From Arthrobacter sp. ok362 (GTDB lineage: Bacteria > Actinomycetota > Actinomycetes > Actinomycetales > Micrococcaceae): a DNA stretch of 64,000 bases. Positions 46,338 to 55,502 of this stretch are shown here, one piece after another. The stretch's first letter is position 1. Each line of letters starts with the position of its first letter. Where the stretch lies: the NCBI RefSeq assembly GCF_900102785.1, contig NZ_FNGC01000006.1, positions 62,001 to 126,000 of the forward strand. The letters run 5' to 3'. The notes beneath the pieces were generated by a model that was not told the DNA's origin, did not search any database, and saw only the letters and a list, made by a program, of their open reading frames with translations. A program made the translations under genes and the position numbers.

Positions 46338-47078
46338 CTAGTGCCGCTCGACCGGGACAAACACCCGCGGCTGGTTCTTCCAGCTCGGCTCCATCTCCGA
46401 GATGGTCTCGCGCATGATCCGGTTCGAGGCCTCGCGCGCGGCGGCGGCATCCCCGGCGGCGATGGCCTCGGCGACCTCCACGTGCCACTGCAGCGCCGTC
46501 TCCCGCGGGTGGTCCGGCATCAGGCCGTGGATGGTGCGTCCGGTCAGCGTCTCGGTCACCTGGCCCACCATGTTGGCGAACATCTCGTTGCCGGAGCCGG
46601 TCAGCAACAGGGAGTGGAACAGGATGTCCAGCTCCAGGAACCGGGGCACGTCCCCGGCCTGCCCGGCATCGCGCATGGCGTGCGAGATCTCCACGAGCTC
46701 CCGGCGGAGCTCCTCGGGGGCGTTGGCCGCTGCCAGTTCGGCGGCCACCGGTTCGACGGCGGTGCGGAGCTCGGCCAGGGAGCGCAGCTGGGCGCCGCGG
46801 CCCTCGCCGGCCAGGCGCCAGCGGATCACGAGCGGATCGAACGGGTTCCACCGGTTCGAGGGCAGCACCCGGATGCCGACCCGCTTGATTGTCTCAACCA
46901 GGCCGAGGGACTGGAGGACCCGGACGGCCTCCCGGACCACCGAGCGGGAGACCTTGAGCTCGTCCTCAAGGTGCTCGGCAAGCATGACGTGCCCGGCCGG
47001 CAGCTCGCCGGCCACGATCCGGGTCCCGAGGTGCTCAATGGCACGATGATGGAGGCTGATTGACATAGTCGTAAGCAT
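46338..47078 (-). CDS. GntR-family (FadR subgroup) transcriptional regulator
   Basis: 246 residues. The N-terminal winged helix-turn-helix reads VMLAEHLEDELKVSRSVVRE (about 31-50). The all-helical FCD effector domain has the metal-binding pattern Asp in LELDILFHSLLL and His in ALQWHVEVAEAI. It lies between the idonate-like genes (convergent) and gnd (divergent), so it probably senses gluconate or a related acid and controls one or both. The start could be ATG 47078 or ATG 47066. Confidence 0.9.
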   Translation of the reverse strand: MLTTMSISLHHRAIEHLGTRIVAGELPAGHVMLAEHLEDELKVSRSVVREAVRVLQSLGLVETIKRVGIRVLPSNRWNPFDPLVIRWRLAGEGRGAQLRSLAELRTAVEPVAAELAAANAPEELRRELVEISHAMRDAGQAGDVPRFLELDILFHSLLLTGSGNEMFANMVGQVTETLTGRTIHGLMPDHPRETALQWHVEVAEAIAAGDAAAAREASNRIMRETISEMEPSWKNQPRVFVPVERH

Positions 47079-47126
47079 AATGCTGCGGGCCCGCTCCAGG
47101 CCGACCGGCGGGGCGGGCGCCTGTGA

Positions 47127-47331
47127 TCATAGACTGTTTATGACGCGCAGTATTCCGCTACGTGGGCGCTGCTTTCCCGCAGCCCGCGGAAATACATATG
47201 GTTTATGGACAGCCACAAATCCTCAAGCGGGGTTCCGCCCTCTGCGGCGCAACCTGCCCGAGTCCTAAATGAACGTCTTAGATGAACCGCCGTGCATACA
47301 TGGTCTACAGAAATCATGGGTGTACAGAAAT
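47127..47331 (+). promoter_or_regulatory. Palindrome and 17-bp-spaced direct repeat upstream of gnd
   Basis: In the 267-bp gap, TCATA-7nt-TATGA (47127-47143) is a perfect inverted repeat. TCTACAGAAAT (47304-47314) and TGTACAGAAAT (47321-47331) are direct copies 17 bp apart, ending 15 bp before the gnd start. They are possible sites for the divergent GntR regulator. Confidence 0.4.
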
Positions 47332-47345
47332 GAATTGGAGTTTTG

Positions 47346-48782
47346 ATGTCAGCACACATCGGTGTTACCGGCCTCGCGGTGATGGGGGCCAACCTCGCAC
47401 GCAACCTGGCCCGGAACGGCTTCACCGTTGCCCTGCACAACCGGTCGGTGGAAAAGACAGACACCCTGCTCGCCAAGTACGGCGACGAGGGCGACTTCGT
47501 CCGCACGGAGACCCTCCAGGAACTCGTTGATTCGCTGGAGAAGCCGCGCCGCGTGCTGATCATGGTCAAGGCCGGCAAGCCGGTCGATTCCGTGATCGAG
47601 CAGCTCGAGCCGCTCCTGGAGGCGGGCGACATCATCATCGACGCCGGCAACTCGCACTACGAGGACACCCGCCGCCGCGAGGCCGCGCTCGCCAAGAAAG
47701 ACCTGCACTTCGTCGGCATCGGCGTCTCCGGTGGCGAGGAAGGCGCCCTCAAGGGCCCCTCGATCATGCCCGGTGGCTCCAAGGAGTCCTATGACGCCCT
47801 CGGCCCGCTGCTGGAAAAGATCGCCGCCCACGTCGACGGCCAGCCCTGCTGCGCCTGGATCGGCACCGACGGCGCCGGCCACTTCGTCAAGATGGTCCAC
47901 AACGGCATCGAATACGCCGACATGCAGGTCATCGGCGAGGCCTTCGACCTCCTGCGCTCCGGCGCCGGGATCGAACCGGCCGAGCAGGCCAAGATCTTCG
48001 AAGAGTGGAACAAGGGCGACCTCGCCTCGTTCCTGATCGAAATCTCCGCCGAGGTGCTCGGCCACGTTGATGCGAAGACCGGCAAGCCGTTCGTCGACGT
48101 CGTGGTGGATGCTGCCGGCCAGAAGGGCACCGGCCGCTGGACGGTCATCTCCGCGCTCGAGCTCGGCTCCCCGACCTCGGGCATCGCAGAGTCCGTCTTC
48201 GCCCGTGCCCTGTCCTCGCAGGCGGAGCAGCGTGTGCTGGCCCAGGAACTGCTGGCCGGCGGCGAGGCCGCCGTCGAGGTCCCCGAGAGCTTCGTCGAAG
48301 ACGTCCGCCAGGCGCTCTACGCCTCGAAGCTGGTCTCCTACGCCCAGGGGCTGGACATGCTCACCTCCGCGGCCAAGGAATACGGCTGGGACCTGAAGCT
48401 GGATGAAATCGCCTCGCTGTGGCGCGGCGGCTGCATCATCCGCGCCGAACTGCTCAAGGAGATCACCAAGGCCTACGCCGCGGCGGAGAAGCCGGCCAAC
48501 CTGCTCTTCGCCCCGGCGTTCACCAAGGCGATCGCCGAGGTCCTCCCGGCCTGGCGCCGCGTGGTGTCCACCGCCGTGCAGCTCGGCATCCCGGTTCCGG
48601 TGTTCTCCTCCTCGCTGGCCTACTACGACGGCCTGCGCCGCAAGCGCCTGCCGGCCGCCGTCATCCAGGGCCAGCGCGACCTCTTCGGTGCGCACACCTA
48701 CGGCCGCGTCGATGCCGAGGGCACGTTCCACACCCTCTGGGGCGAGGACAAGTCCGAGATCGAGGCAGTCGACACCCACTAG
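47346..48782 (+). CDS. gnd: 6-phosphogluconate dehydrogenase, decarboxylating
   Basis: 478 residues, the long dimeric form. It converts 6-phosphogluconate to ribulose 5-phosphate and CO2. The dinucleotide motif is VTGLAVMGANLARNLARNGF, the substrate motif VGIGVSGGEEGALKGPSIMP, and the catalytic region FVKMVHNGIEYADMQ, with DAAGQKGTGRW after it. GGAG lies 5 bp before ATG 47346. The position beside gluconate-forming enzymes and a GntR regulator suggests gluconate-linked control. No gluconate kinase gene is in the window. Confidence 0.96.
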   Translation: MSAHIGVTGLAVMGANLARNLARNGFTVALHNRSVEKTDTLLAKYGDEGDFVRTETLQELVDSLEKPRRVLIMVKAGKPVDSVIEQLEPLLEAGDIIIDAGNSHYEDTRRREAALAKKDLHFVGIGVSGGEEGALKGPSIMPGGSKESYDALGPLLEKIAAHVDGQPCCAWIGTDGAGHFVKMVHNGIEYADMQVIGEAFDLLRSGAGIEPAEQAKIFEEWNKGDLASFLIEISAEVLGHVDAKTGKPFVDVVVDAAGQKGTGRWTVISALELGSPTSGIAESVFARALSSQAEQRVLAQELLAGGEAAVEVPESFVEDVRQALYASKLVSYAQGLDMLTSAAKEYGWDLKLDEIASLWRGGCIIRAELLKEITKAYAAAEKPANLLFAPAFTKAIAEVLPAWRRVVSTAVQLGIPVPVFSSSLAYYDGLRRKRLPAAVIQGQRDLFGAHTYGRVDAEGTFHTLWGEDKSEIEAVDTH

Positions 48783-48788
48783 CCGCAC

Positions 48789-48839
48789 CACGGACGGCCG
48801 GCCCTTTCCAGATACTCTGGGAGGCGCCGGCCGTCCGTG
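48789..48839 (+). terminator. gnd terminator
   Basis: A perfect 14-bp stem (48789-48802 with 48826-48839) has a 23-nt loop and is followed by TGTTT. Confidence 0.75.
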
Positions 48840-48889
48840 TTTCCGCACCGCTCCTGCCCAAGGAGTTCAGCGCCCAAGGAGTTTTGCCC

Positions 48890-49723
48890 ATGCCCCAGCC
48901 CGTAGCGTTTGTCACCGGTGCGTCCACCGGGATCGGTTTTGAAACCGCGAAGAAGCTTGCCGCGGCCGGCTTCGCGGTCTATGCCGGGGCCCGGCGGGTG
49001 GAGAAAATGGAGCCGCTGTTGGCCTCCGGCGTCAAGGTGATGGCCCTGGACGTGACGGATGAGGACTCGATGAGCGCCGCCGTCGGGGAAGTGCTGGCCG
49101 CGCACGGCCGGATCGACGTCCTGGTCAACAACGCCGGCTATGGGACGTACGGTTCGCTCGAGGAGGTGGAGCTGGCCGAAGGGCGGCGGCAGTTCGACGT
49201 GAACGTCTTCGGCCTGGCGCGCATGACGCAGCTCGTGATCCCCGCCATGCGGGCCGCACGTGCGGGCAGGATCATCAATATCTCATCGATCGGCGGCAAA
49301 ATGTACGAGCCGCTGGGCGCCTGGTACCACGCGACCAAGTTTGCAGTGGAGGGCCTAAGCGATTCGCTGCGGCTCGAGCTCAAGCCTCACGGCATTGACG
49401 TGGCCATCATCGAGCCCGCCGGGACGCAGTCCGAGTGGGGCGCCATCGCGGCGCAGGGGCTGCTGGCCAGTTCCGGGAGTGGCCCGTATGGGGCCCAGGC
49501 CAAGGTGGTGGCGGCCGCCCTGGCCACTACGGACAACGCGGCAACCTCGGCGCGGCCTGAGCTCGCGGCCGAGGCGATCCTGCACGCGGCGACGGCGCGG
49601 CGGCCCAAGACACGCTACCCGGTGGGGGCCAGCGCCCGGGGGATCCTGCTGCTGCGCCACTTGCTGCCGGACCGGGCGTTCGACGCCGTCCTCTGGAACA
49701 TCTACAAGCGGTTCCCCGGGTAG
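48890..49723 (+). CDS. Short-chain dehydrogenase/reductase
   Basis: 277 residues from ATG 48890. Motifs are VAFVTGASTGIGFETAKKLA, LVNNAGYGTYGSLEEVE, Ser in INISSIGGKMYEPLG, and Tyr-x-x-x-Lys in WYHATKFAVEGLSD. This classical SDR of the ketoreductase kind resembles 17-beta-HSD-like or AdhR-type enzymes; the substrate is unknown. Two similar AAGGAGTT boxes lie within 40 bp upstream; the nearer one is 11 bp from the ATG. Confidence 0.88.
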   Translation: MPQPVAFVTGASTGIGFETAKKLAAAGFAVYAGARRVEKMEPLLASGVKVMALDVTDEDSMSAAVGEVLAAHGRIDVLVNNAGYGTYGSLEEVELAEGRRQFDVNVFGLARMTQLVIPAMRAARAGRIINISSIGGKMYEPLGAWYHATKFAVEGLSDSLRLELKPHGIDVAIIEPAGTQSEWGAIAAQGLLASSGSGPYGAQAKVVAAALATTDNAATSARPELAAEAILHAATARRPKTRYPVGASARGILLLRHLLPDRAFDAVLWNIYKRFPG

Positions 49724-49747
49724 GAACGGCTGGATCCGGTATTCGGC

Positions 49748-50332
49748 CTAGATCCGGTATTCGATCAGGTATTCGGCCGGGTCGACTGCGGGCTTGGTCT
49801 CGCGCTGCGCGTCGCGGTGCCGCCAGGTGGCGGGCACGCCGGTGACGATTGATTCGGCCGGGGCGTCCTTGACCACCACGGCGTTGGCGCCGACGGCGCT
49901 GTCCCGGCCGATGGTGATGGGGCCAAGGATCTTGGCCCCGGCGCCGATCACCACGCGGTCCTCGATGGTGGGGTGGCGTTTGATCTTGGCGAGGGAGCGG
50001 CCGCCGAGGGTCACGCCGTGGTAGATCATGACGTCCTCGCCGATCTCGGCGGTTTCGCCGATGACCACGCCCATGCCGTGGTCGATGAAGAAGCGCCGGC
50101 CGATGGTCGCGCCAGGGTGGATCTCGATGCCGGTGAGGAACCGGGCGAGCTGGGAGATGAGCCGCGCCGGGAACCGCAGGGCCGGGTTTTGCCACAGCCG
50201 GTGCGTCAGGCGGTGGAACCAGATCGCGTGCAGGCCGGAATAGGCGAAGAAGTTCTCAAAAGAACCTCGAGCCGCCGGGTCGTGGGACCGGGCGGCGTCG
50301 AGGTCTTCCTTCAGTCTTGCGAAGAAGCTCAC
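49748..50332 (-). CDS. cysE: Serine O-acetyltransferase
   Basis: 194 residues, the short Gram-positive form without the long N-terminal helical domain of enteric CysE. Left-handed beta-helix hexapeptides begin at [20 protein letters not shown]. The active-site His are in [15 protein letters not shown] and YHGVTLGG. It makes O-acetylserine for the adjacent cysK, 39 bp away on the same strand. The last codons overlap a short GGTATTCG repeat at the convergent end. Confidence 0.95.
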   Translation of the reverse strand: MSFFARLKEDLDAARSHDPAARGSFENFFAYSGLHAIWFHRLTHRLWQNPALRFPARLISQLARFLTGIEIHPGATIGRRFFIDHGMGVVIGETAEIGEDVMIYHGVTLGGRSLAKIKRHPTIEDRVVIGAGAKILGPITIGRDSAVGANAVVVKDAPAESIVTGVPATWRHRDAQRETKPAVDPAEYLIEYRI

Positions 50333-50371
50333 AAAGACCTTTCTGGGAAATCGTGGGACAGCGGCAGGGAC

Positions 50372-51307
50372 TTAGCCGCGGATGTCGTCATACAGCACGG
50401 TGGAGATGTAGCGCTCACCAAAGTCGCAAACCACAGCAACAATGAGTTTACCGGCGTTCTCCGGCCGCTTGGCGAGCTCCAGGGCCGCCCAGACGATGGC
50501 GCCGGAGGAGATGCCGCCCAGGATGCCTTCCTTGATGCCGAGATCACGCGCGACGCGGACGGAATCTTCCAGCGTGGCGTCGATGACCTCGTCATAGACA
50601 TTGGTGTCCAGGATTTCGGGGACGAAGTTCGCGCCGAGGCCTTGGATCTTGTGCGGGCCCGGGGCTCCGCCGTTGAGGATGGCGGAGTCCTTCGGCTCGA
50701 CGGCGACGATCTGGACCTCCGGCCTGCGTTCCTTCAGGACCTGGCCGACACCGGTGACGGTGCCGCCGGTGCCAACGCCGGCGACGAAGATGTCCACCTT
50801 GCCGTCGGTGTCGGCCCAGATTTCCTCGGCCGTGGTGCGGCGGTGGACCTCCGGGTTGGCCTCGTTGGCGAACTGCTGGGCCCAGATGGAGTTCTCCGTG
50901 TTGGCCACGATCTCCTGGGCCTTCTCCACGGCTCCGCGCATGCCCTCGGAGCCGGGGGTCAGGACAATCTCGGCGCCGTAAGCACGCAGCATGACCCGGC
51001 GCTCGGTGGACATGGTTTCCGGCATGGTCAGGATGACCCTGTAGCCGCGGGCCGCGCCCACCATGGCCAGCGCGATTCCGGTGTTGCCGGACGTGCCTTC
51101 GACAATGGTGCCGCCGGGCTTGAGGGCACCGGACTTCTCGGCGGCATCGATGATGGCGACGCCGATCCGGTCCTTGACGCTGTTGGCCGGGTTGTAGAAC
51201 TCCAGCTTGACGGCCACGGTGGCGTCAAGGCCTTCGGTCAGCCGGTTCAGCCGGACCAGCGGAGTTCCGCCCACCAGCTGGGTTACATCGTCATAGATCG
51301 GTGCCAT
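50372..51307 (-). CDS. cysK: Cysteine synthase A (O-acetylserine sulfhydrylase)
   Basis: 311 residues, PLP-dependent. The Lys Schiff-base motif is [15 protein letters not shown], the substrate loop [16 protein letters not shown], and the phosphate loop [13 protein letters not shown]. It joins O-acetylserine and sulfide. It is transcribed before cysE, so the two steps form one unit. No other sulfur-assimilation genes are present. Confidence 0.96.
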   Translation of the reverse strand: MAPIYDDVTQLVGGTPLVRLNRLTEGLDATVAVKLEFYNPANSVKDRIGVAIIDAAEKSGALKPGGTIVEGTSGNTGIALAMVGAARGYRVILTMPETMSTERRVMLRAYGAEIVLTPGSEGMRGAVEKAQEIVANTENSIWAQQFANEANPEVHRRTTAEEIWADTDGKVDIFVAGVGTGGTVTGVGQVLKERRPEVQIVAVEPKDSAILNGGAPGPHKIQGLGANFVPEILDTNVYDEVIDATLEDSVRVARDLGIKEGILGGISSGAIVWAALELAKRPENAGKLIVAVVCDFGERYISTVLYDDIRG

Positions 51308-51372
51308 GTATGTATGCCTGTCTTTGAAGAGGGTTGACTGAGGTCAGCCTAACGAGCGGCCACAGGCCCTAG

Positions 51373-51897
51373 CTAAGCATTAAGCCATGCAGAGTAATAT
51401 TTCCTCGCCTTGGCCAGCTTGGGGTTGATGATGACCTGGCAGTAGCCCTGTTCGGGGTACTTGGCGAAGAAGTCCTGGTGGATTTCCTCGGCCACATGGA
51501 ACTTTGGCAGCCGGCTGACCTCGGTGACGATCGGATGCCGCCACAGGGCCTGGTTCCGTTCGATCGCCTCCTCGAACAGGATCTTTTCCTCGGTGGTCTC
51601 GTAGAACATCGAGGAGCGGTACTGGGTCCCGACGTCGTAGCCCTGCCGGTTCAGCGTGGTGGGGTCGTGGAGGGCGAAGAACATGTCCAGGATGACCTCG
51701 GCGGGAATGACGTCCTCATCGAACGTCACCGCCACCGCCTCGGCGTGGCCAGTGGTCCCGGAGCACACGGAGTAGTAGTCGGGGTTGTGGTCATGGCCTC
51801 CGGTGTAGCCCGAGACGACCGAGCTGACGCCCTTGGTTTTCTGGTAGACGGCGTCGAGGCACCAAAAGCAGCCTCCGCCGAGGACAAAAGTTCTCAT
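51373..51897 (-). CDS. msrA: Peptide methionine-S-sulfoxide reductase MsrA
   Basis: 174 residues. The catalytic Cys is in FVLGGGCFWCLDAVYQ near residue 11. YTGGHDHNPDYYSVCSGTTG and AEAVAVTFD follow. The C terminus ends in YYSAWLNA and lacks the Cys-rich tail of some MsrA, so a second Cys in CSGTTG or CQVI may resolve the disulfide. It repairs oxidised methionine. It is divergent from the Nif3-like gene. Confidence 0.95.
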   Translation of the reverse strand: MRTFVLGGGCFWCLDAVYQKTKGVSSVVSGYTGGHDHNPDYYSVCSGTTGHAEAVAVTFDEDVIPAEVILDMFFALHDPTTLNRQGYDVGTQYRSSMFYETTEEKILFEEAIERNQALWRHPIVTEVSRLPKFHVAEEIHQDFFAKYPEQGYCQVIINPKLAKARKYYSAWLNA

Positions 51898-51996
51898 GAT
51901 GTGTTCAATGGTTCGAGGGCCCCGATGATTCCCCGCCCACCTTACGAGAGTGTTACGAGTGACCGGGCCGCCCGCGGATAGGGTAAAAATGGGGGT

Positions 51997-52941
51997 ATGG
52001 AACCTGTGAACACCGATGTTTCAGCGGAATCCGACGGCCCTGCTGCCGCCGTCGACGGCGATACCGGCCCCGGGGAGGCGCGCGGCCCTGAGACCCTGGG
52101 GACAGTGACGCTGGGCATGATCCAGCTGGCGGTGGAGGAACTCTGGCCCGAATCGCTGGCCGAGGACTGGGACGAGGTGGGCCTCGTGGCGGGCCACCCG
52201 GGCGCCGAGGTGCACAGGGTCATGTTCGCAGTCGACCCGTCCATCGATGTGATCGAGGAAGCCATCGACTTCGGTGCCGAACTGCTCATCACGCACCATC
52301 CGCTGCTGCTCAAGGGCGTGACGTCCGTCGCGGCGAACACGGCCAAGGGCAAGGCCGTGCACCGCCTCATCGAGTCCGGGACCGCGCTGATGACCGTGCA
52401 CACCAACGGTGACTCCGCCGTCGGGGGGGTCTCCGACGTCCTGGCCGACGCGCTGGGCCTGCAGAACGTGGCCCCGCTGACCCCCGCCGCGAACGGGCTC
52501 CCCGAGGAAGGCATCGGCCGCGTCGGCGACCTCGAAGAAGTCCTGACGCTGGGTGATTTCGCTGCCCGCGTGTTCGGCATCCTGCCCTCGGTGGCGGGCG
52601 GCGTCCGGGTATCGGGGGACCGGGACGGACTGATCCGGCGCGTGGCTGTCTGCGGTGGCGCCGGGGACTCCCTCTTTGGCGAGGTGCGGGCAAGCAACGC
52701 GGACGTCTACGTGACGGCGGACCTGCGCCACCACCCGGCATCGGAAGCCCGGGAGGCGGCGGTGAACGACCGGCCGTACCTGATCGATGTGTCCCACTTC
52801 GCCAGCGAATGGCTGTGGCTGCCTGCGGCCGCCGAAGCGCTGGGCAACGTGCTCACCGACCAGGGCCATGACGTCCAGATCCGGGTCAGTACCACCAACA
52901 GCGACCCGTGGGACTTCATTCTGACTCCGGGCGGGGACTAG
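51997..52941 (+). CDS. Nif3-like dinuclear metal center protein (DUF34)
   Basis: 314 residues. Metal-site motifs are LLITHHPLLLKGV and VHTNGDSAVGGVSDVLADAL in the N-terminal half and DLRHHPASEAREAAV near the C terminus. ESLAEDWDEVGLVAG is the family N-terminal signature after an acidic extension. These toroidal hexamers are often annotated as GTP cyclohydrolase I type 2, but their role is unsettled. It pairs with the coiled-coil protein 62 bp downstream, a common neighbourhood. Confidence 0.9.
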   Translation: MEPVNTDVSAESDGPAAAVDGDTGPGEARGPETLGTVTLGMIQLAVEELWPESLAEDWDEVGLVAGHPGAEVHRVMFAVDPSIDVIEEAIDFGAELLITHHPLLLKGVTSVAANTAKGKAVHRLIESGTALMTVHTNGDSAVGGVSDVLADALGLQNVAPLTPAANGLPEEGIGRVGDLEEVLTLGDFAARVFGILPSVAGGVRVSGDRDGLIRRVAVCGGAGDSLFGEVRASNADVYVTADLRHHPASEAREAAVNDRPYLIDVSHFASEWLWLPAAAEALGNVLTDQGHDVQIRVSTTNSDPWDFILTPGGD

Positions 52942-53003
52942 AGTCTAGGGAGCGCCGATACGGTGCCCGGCTTCGGCCGGTTTGGATTTAGCGGAGGTAA
53001 ATA

Positions 53004-53741
53004 GTGGCCAAGGCAGCACCGGCGGAACAGTTGAAGTTGCTCGAATTGCAGGGACTCGATGCCAAGCTCAAGTCCTTGTCCAACCGCCGACGAAGCCTTG
53101 AAAGCGACTCCCGGATCACCGACCTGGAAGCCGCCCTCAGCGTGGCCAACGGTGAGCTCGGCGCCGCGAAGATGGCCGTCCACGACGCCGAACTCGAACT
53201 CAAGCGCTCAGAGGCCGACGTCGAACAGGTTGCTTCCCGGATCGAACGCGACGAGGCGCGGCTCAACAGCGGCACGGGCCTGTCCAAGGACCTTGTCGCC
53301 CTGCAGCGCGACCTCGTCTCACTGAACAAGCGCCGCTCGGACCTCGAGGACGTCGAGCTCGAAGTCCTCGAACGGCTCGACTCGCTCCGCGCCCGCCAAG
53401 GGGCGCAGCAGCAGATCGTGGACGACATCCAGGGCTCCTTCGGCTCCATCCGTGCCGAGCTGGACGAGCAGCTGGCCGAGATCGCCGCCGAAGCCACCGT
53501 CGTGCGCGGGCAGCGCGCCGAGTTCGCCGCGGAACTCGACGCCGGAATGCTCGCCGTCTACGAGAAGACCCTGGCCAAGCGCGGCGTCGGCGCTGCCCGG
53601 CTCTTCCACGGCACCTCGGAAGGCTCCGGCATGCACCTCAGCCCCGGCGATCTGGCCGAGATCAAGGCCGCGGCCGAGGACGACATCGTGTTCTGCCCGG
53701 ACTCCGGCTGCATCCTGGTCCGCTCGGCGGAGTGGGCCTGA
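53004..53741 (+). CDS. CT398-like coiled-coil protein with degenerate zinc ribbon
   Basis: 245 residues, GTG start with GGAGG about 9 bp upstream. Residues about 10-170 are a long Glu/Leu/Arg-rich coiled-coil hairpin (EQLKLLELQGLDAKLKSLSN onward). Relatives end in a C4-type zinc ribbon. Here the first Cys pair is replaced (HGTSEGSGMHLS) and the second reads FCPDSGCILVR, so only two Cys remain, four residues apart. The family partners Nif3-like proteins by gene order; its function is poorly known. It ends 7 bp before the convergent yaaA. Confidence 0.85.
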   Translation: MAKAAPAEQLKLLELQGLDAKLKSLSNRRRSLESDSRITDLEAALSVANGELGAAKMAVHDAELELKRSEADVEQVASRIERDEARLNSGTGLSKDLVALQRDLVSLNKRRSDLEDVELEVLERLDSLRARQGAQQQIVDDIQGSFGSIRAELDEQLAEIAAEATVVRGQRAEFAAELDAGMLAVYEKTLAKRGVGAARLFHGTSEGSGMHLSPGDLAEIKAAAEDDIVFCPDSGCILVRSAEWA

Positions 53742-53748
53742 GCGGTTC

Positions 53749-54513
53749 CTAGCCCGGCAGGATGATGTTCAGGGTGTGCGGCTTCCGGGCCGTGCCCTCG
53801 ATAAGTTCCGCATCCCATTTCTCGGCCGCGGCCCTGTGCAGCTGCGCCGGGGTTTGGGGCGCCTTGCCCCTGCGGCTGAGCAAATGCCGTGCCAGCTCGC
53901 CCCGGGTGTGCTTGGCAAAGTGGCTGACCACCTTGCGCACGCCGGCGGTCTCGGTGAAGACGTTCACGGCCACCGTCTGTTCCGGCGGGGGAGTCCAGGC
54001 CGCGGCGTAGGTGCTGGACCGGCAGTCCACTAACAGCTCACCCGTGGTGGCTGCCGCCAGGGCGTCGCCCAGTTGCGGCTTCCAGAACGAGGCGAGCCGC
54101 CCGACGTCGGGCAGCGAGATCCCCATCGACAGCCGGTAGGCGGGCACGCGATCGGCGAAGCGGATGGCACCCCACAGGGCGGACACCACCAGCACCGAAG
54201 CGTCGGCCTTCCTCCGTTGCGCCGGGGTCAGCGAGTTGTAGCCCAGGGCGTCAAAGAGCACCCCGGAATACACCTGGTGGGCCGGGGCGGCAGGTTCCGC
54301 GTGCAGGCGGGTGTTGCGTTCGACGTCCGCACTCAGCGAGGCGCCGACGCCCAGCAGCGCCAGGGCGTCCTCGTGGGCGCTGACCGTGCCGAGCGCGTCC
54401 AGGACCCTGGCCCGGGAGCTGTTGAGGGCGGGAAAGCTCAAGGCGGTCCAGTCGGCGGCGTCCCCGCGCGTCGCGGGAGTCTTGCCCTCGGAGGGCGGCA
54501 GCAGAATTAGCAC
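53749..54513 (-). CDS. yaaA: Peroxide stress protein YaaA
   Basis: 254 residues of the DUF328 family. It starts MLILLPPSEGKTPATRG, the family signature, with VYSGVLFDALGYNSLTPAQ and VVSALWGAIRFADRVPAYRL after it. In E. coli YaaA limits free iron during peroxide stress and binds DNA. The C-terminal FTETAGVRKVVSHFAKHTRG holds the conserved basic patch. It is convergent with the coiled-coil gene. Confidence 0.92.
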   Translation of the reverse strand: MLILLPPSEGKTPATRGDAADWTALSFPALNSSRARVLDALGTVSAHEDALALLGVGASLSADVERNTRLHAEPAAPAHQVYSGVLFDALGYNSLTPAQRRKADASVLVVSALWGAIRFADRVPAYRLSMGISLPDVGRLASFWKPQLGDALAAATTGELLVDCRSSTYAAAWTPPPEQTVAVNVFTETAGVRKVVSHFAKHTRGELARHLLSRRGKAPQTPAQLHRAAAEKWDAELIEGTARKPHTLNIILPG

Positions 54514-54578
54514 CGTACGATCTTACCGGCGGCGGGTTCAGCGGCTGCCGCCGTTCGGCGGGGTCCGCGGCGGCGGGT

Positions 54579-55472
54579 TCAGGCGAGGTTGTAGCCCAAG
54601 AATGACACCACGGCGGGCAGGACGGAGCGCCAGTAGCCGTAGTCGTGACCGCCGGGCCGGAAACCACCCTCGAGGTCGCCAGGCAGTCCTGCGCGGTATG
54701 CACGAACCGTGGCGGCAAGGTCGTCCGCGGTGCCGCAGTCGATCCGCTTGGGCACCGCCGCGAGGCGGGGCCGGAGCGCGAACACATCATGGGCCGCGAA
54801 GTCGGCCGGCCCGTCGAAGGCGGATCCCTCGCGTGGGTCGTAGTGGTCCCAGACCGCCGGACTCATGGCCGCGACGGCGCGGACTCCGGGCAGCCGGCCC
54901 TGCGAGGCGAGCAGGAGGGAACCGAAGCCCCCCATGGAGATGCCGAAGAGGCCGATCCTGCCAAGGTCGTAGCCCTGGCTGCCCAGGAACGGTACAAACT
55001 CCTTCACCAGCATCGATTGGGTGTCGCTGCCGTCGGCGCGGGCGTGCCACCACGTGTTGCCGCCGTCCACTGCAGCAATCGCGAAGGGCGCGCCGCCGGC
55101 GTCGAGGTGCCGTTGGAGGGCTTCATGAGCCGCCAAGTCCTCAAGCAGGACGGTGTGGCTGCCGCCCAGTCCGTGAAGGAAGACGGCCACGGGAAATTCG
55201 GGCGGCCTGCCGCCGGGCGGCAATACGGGTGCAGCCAGGGACCAATGGCTGGCGATCCCGGGGCGGAAAGCCGAGACGAATGAACCTGAGCCGGTCCGGA
55301 CTGCCAAAGGGGCAGCGGGAGCCGGCGGCGCTGTCGGCGTCGGGCCGGCTGGCACCGGCGGAGACGTCTCGGGAGGCGCTATGCCGTCAGTGCAGGCGGT
55401 GAGGGCGGACGCGCCAAGGCCGATTCCTGCTAACTCAAACAGCCGGCGCCGGGTCAGGGCAGACTGGTCCAT
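54579..55472 (-). CDS. Exported lipoprotein esterase (alpha/beta hydrolase)
   Basis: 297 residues. The N terminus has a Tat-like twin-Arg motif TRRRLFELAGIGLG followed by the lipobox LTAC (Cys about 27), so it should be exported folded and lipidated. A Pro/Thr linker leads to the hydrolase: HGLGGSHTV oxyanion loop, GISMGGFGSLLL nucleophile Ser, and GGHDYGYWRSVLP catalytic His. It resembles the esterase D/antigen 85 group. The substrate is unknown. Confidence 0.85.
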   Translation of the reverse strand: MDQSALTRRRLFELAGIGLGASALTACTDGIAPPETSPPVPAGPTPTAPPAPAAPLAVRTGSGSFVSAFRPGIASHWSLAAPVLPPGGRPPEFPVAVFLHGLGGSHTVLLEDLAAHEALQRHLDAGGAPFAIAAVDGGNTWWHARADGSDTQSMLVKEFVPFLGSQGYDLGRIGLFGISMGGFGSLLLASQGRLPGVRAVAAMSPAVWDHYDPREGSAFDGPADFAAHDVFALRPRLAAVPKRIDCGTADDLAATVRAYRAGLPGDLEGGFRPGGHDYGYWRSVLPAVVSFLGYNLA

Positions 55473-55502
55473 TCCTCGATAATAGGCGCAGTGGCCCAGA
55501 CG

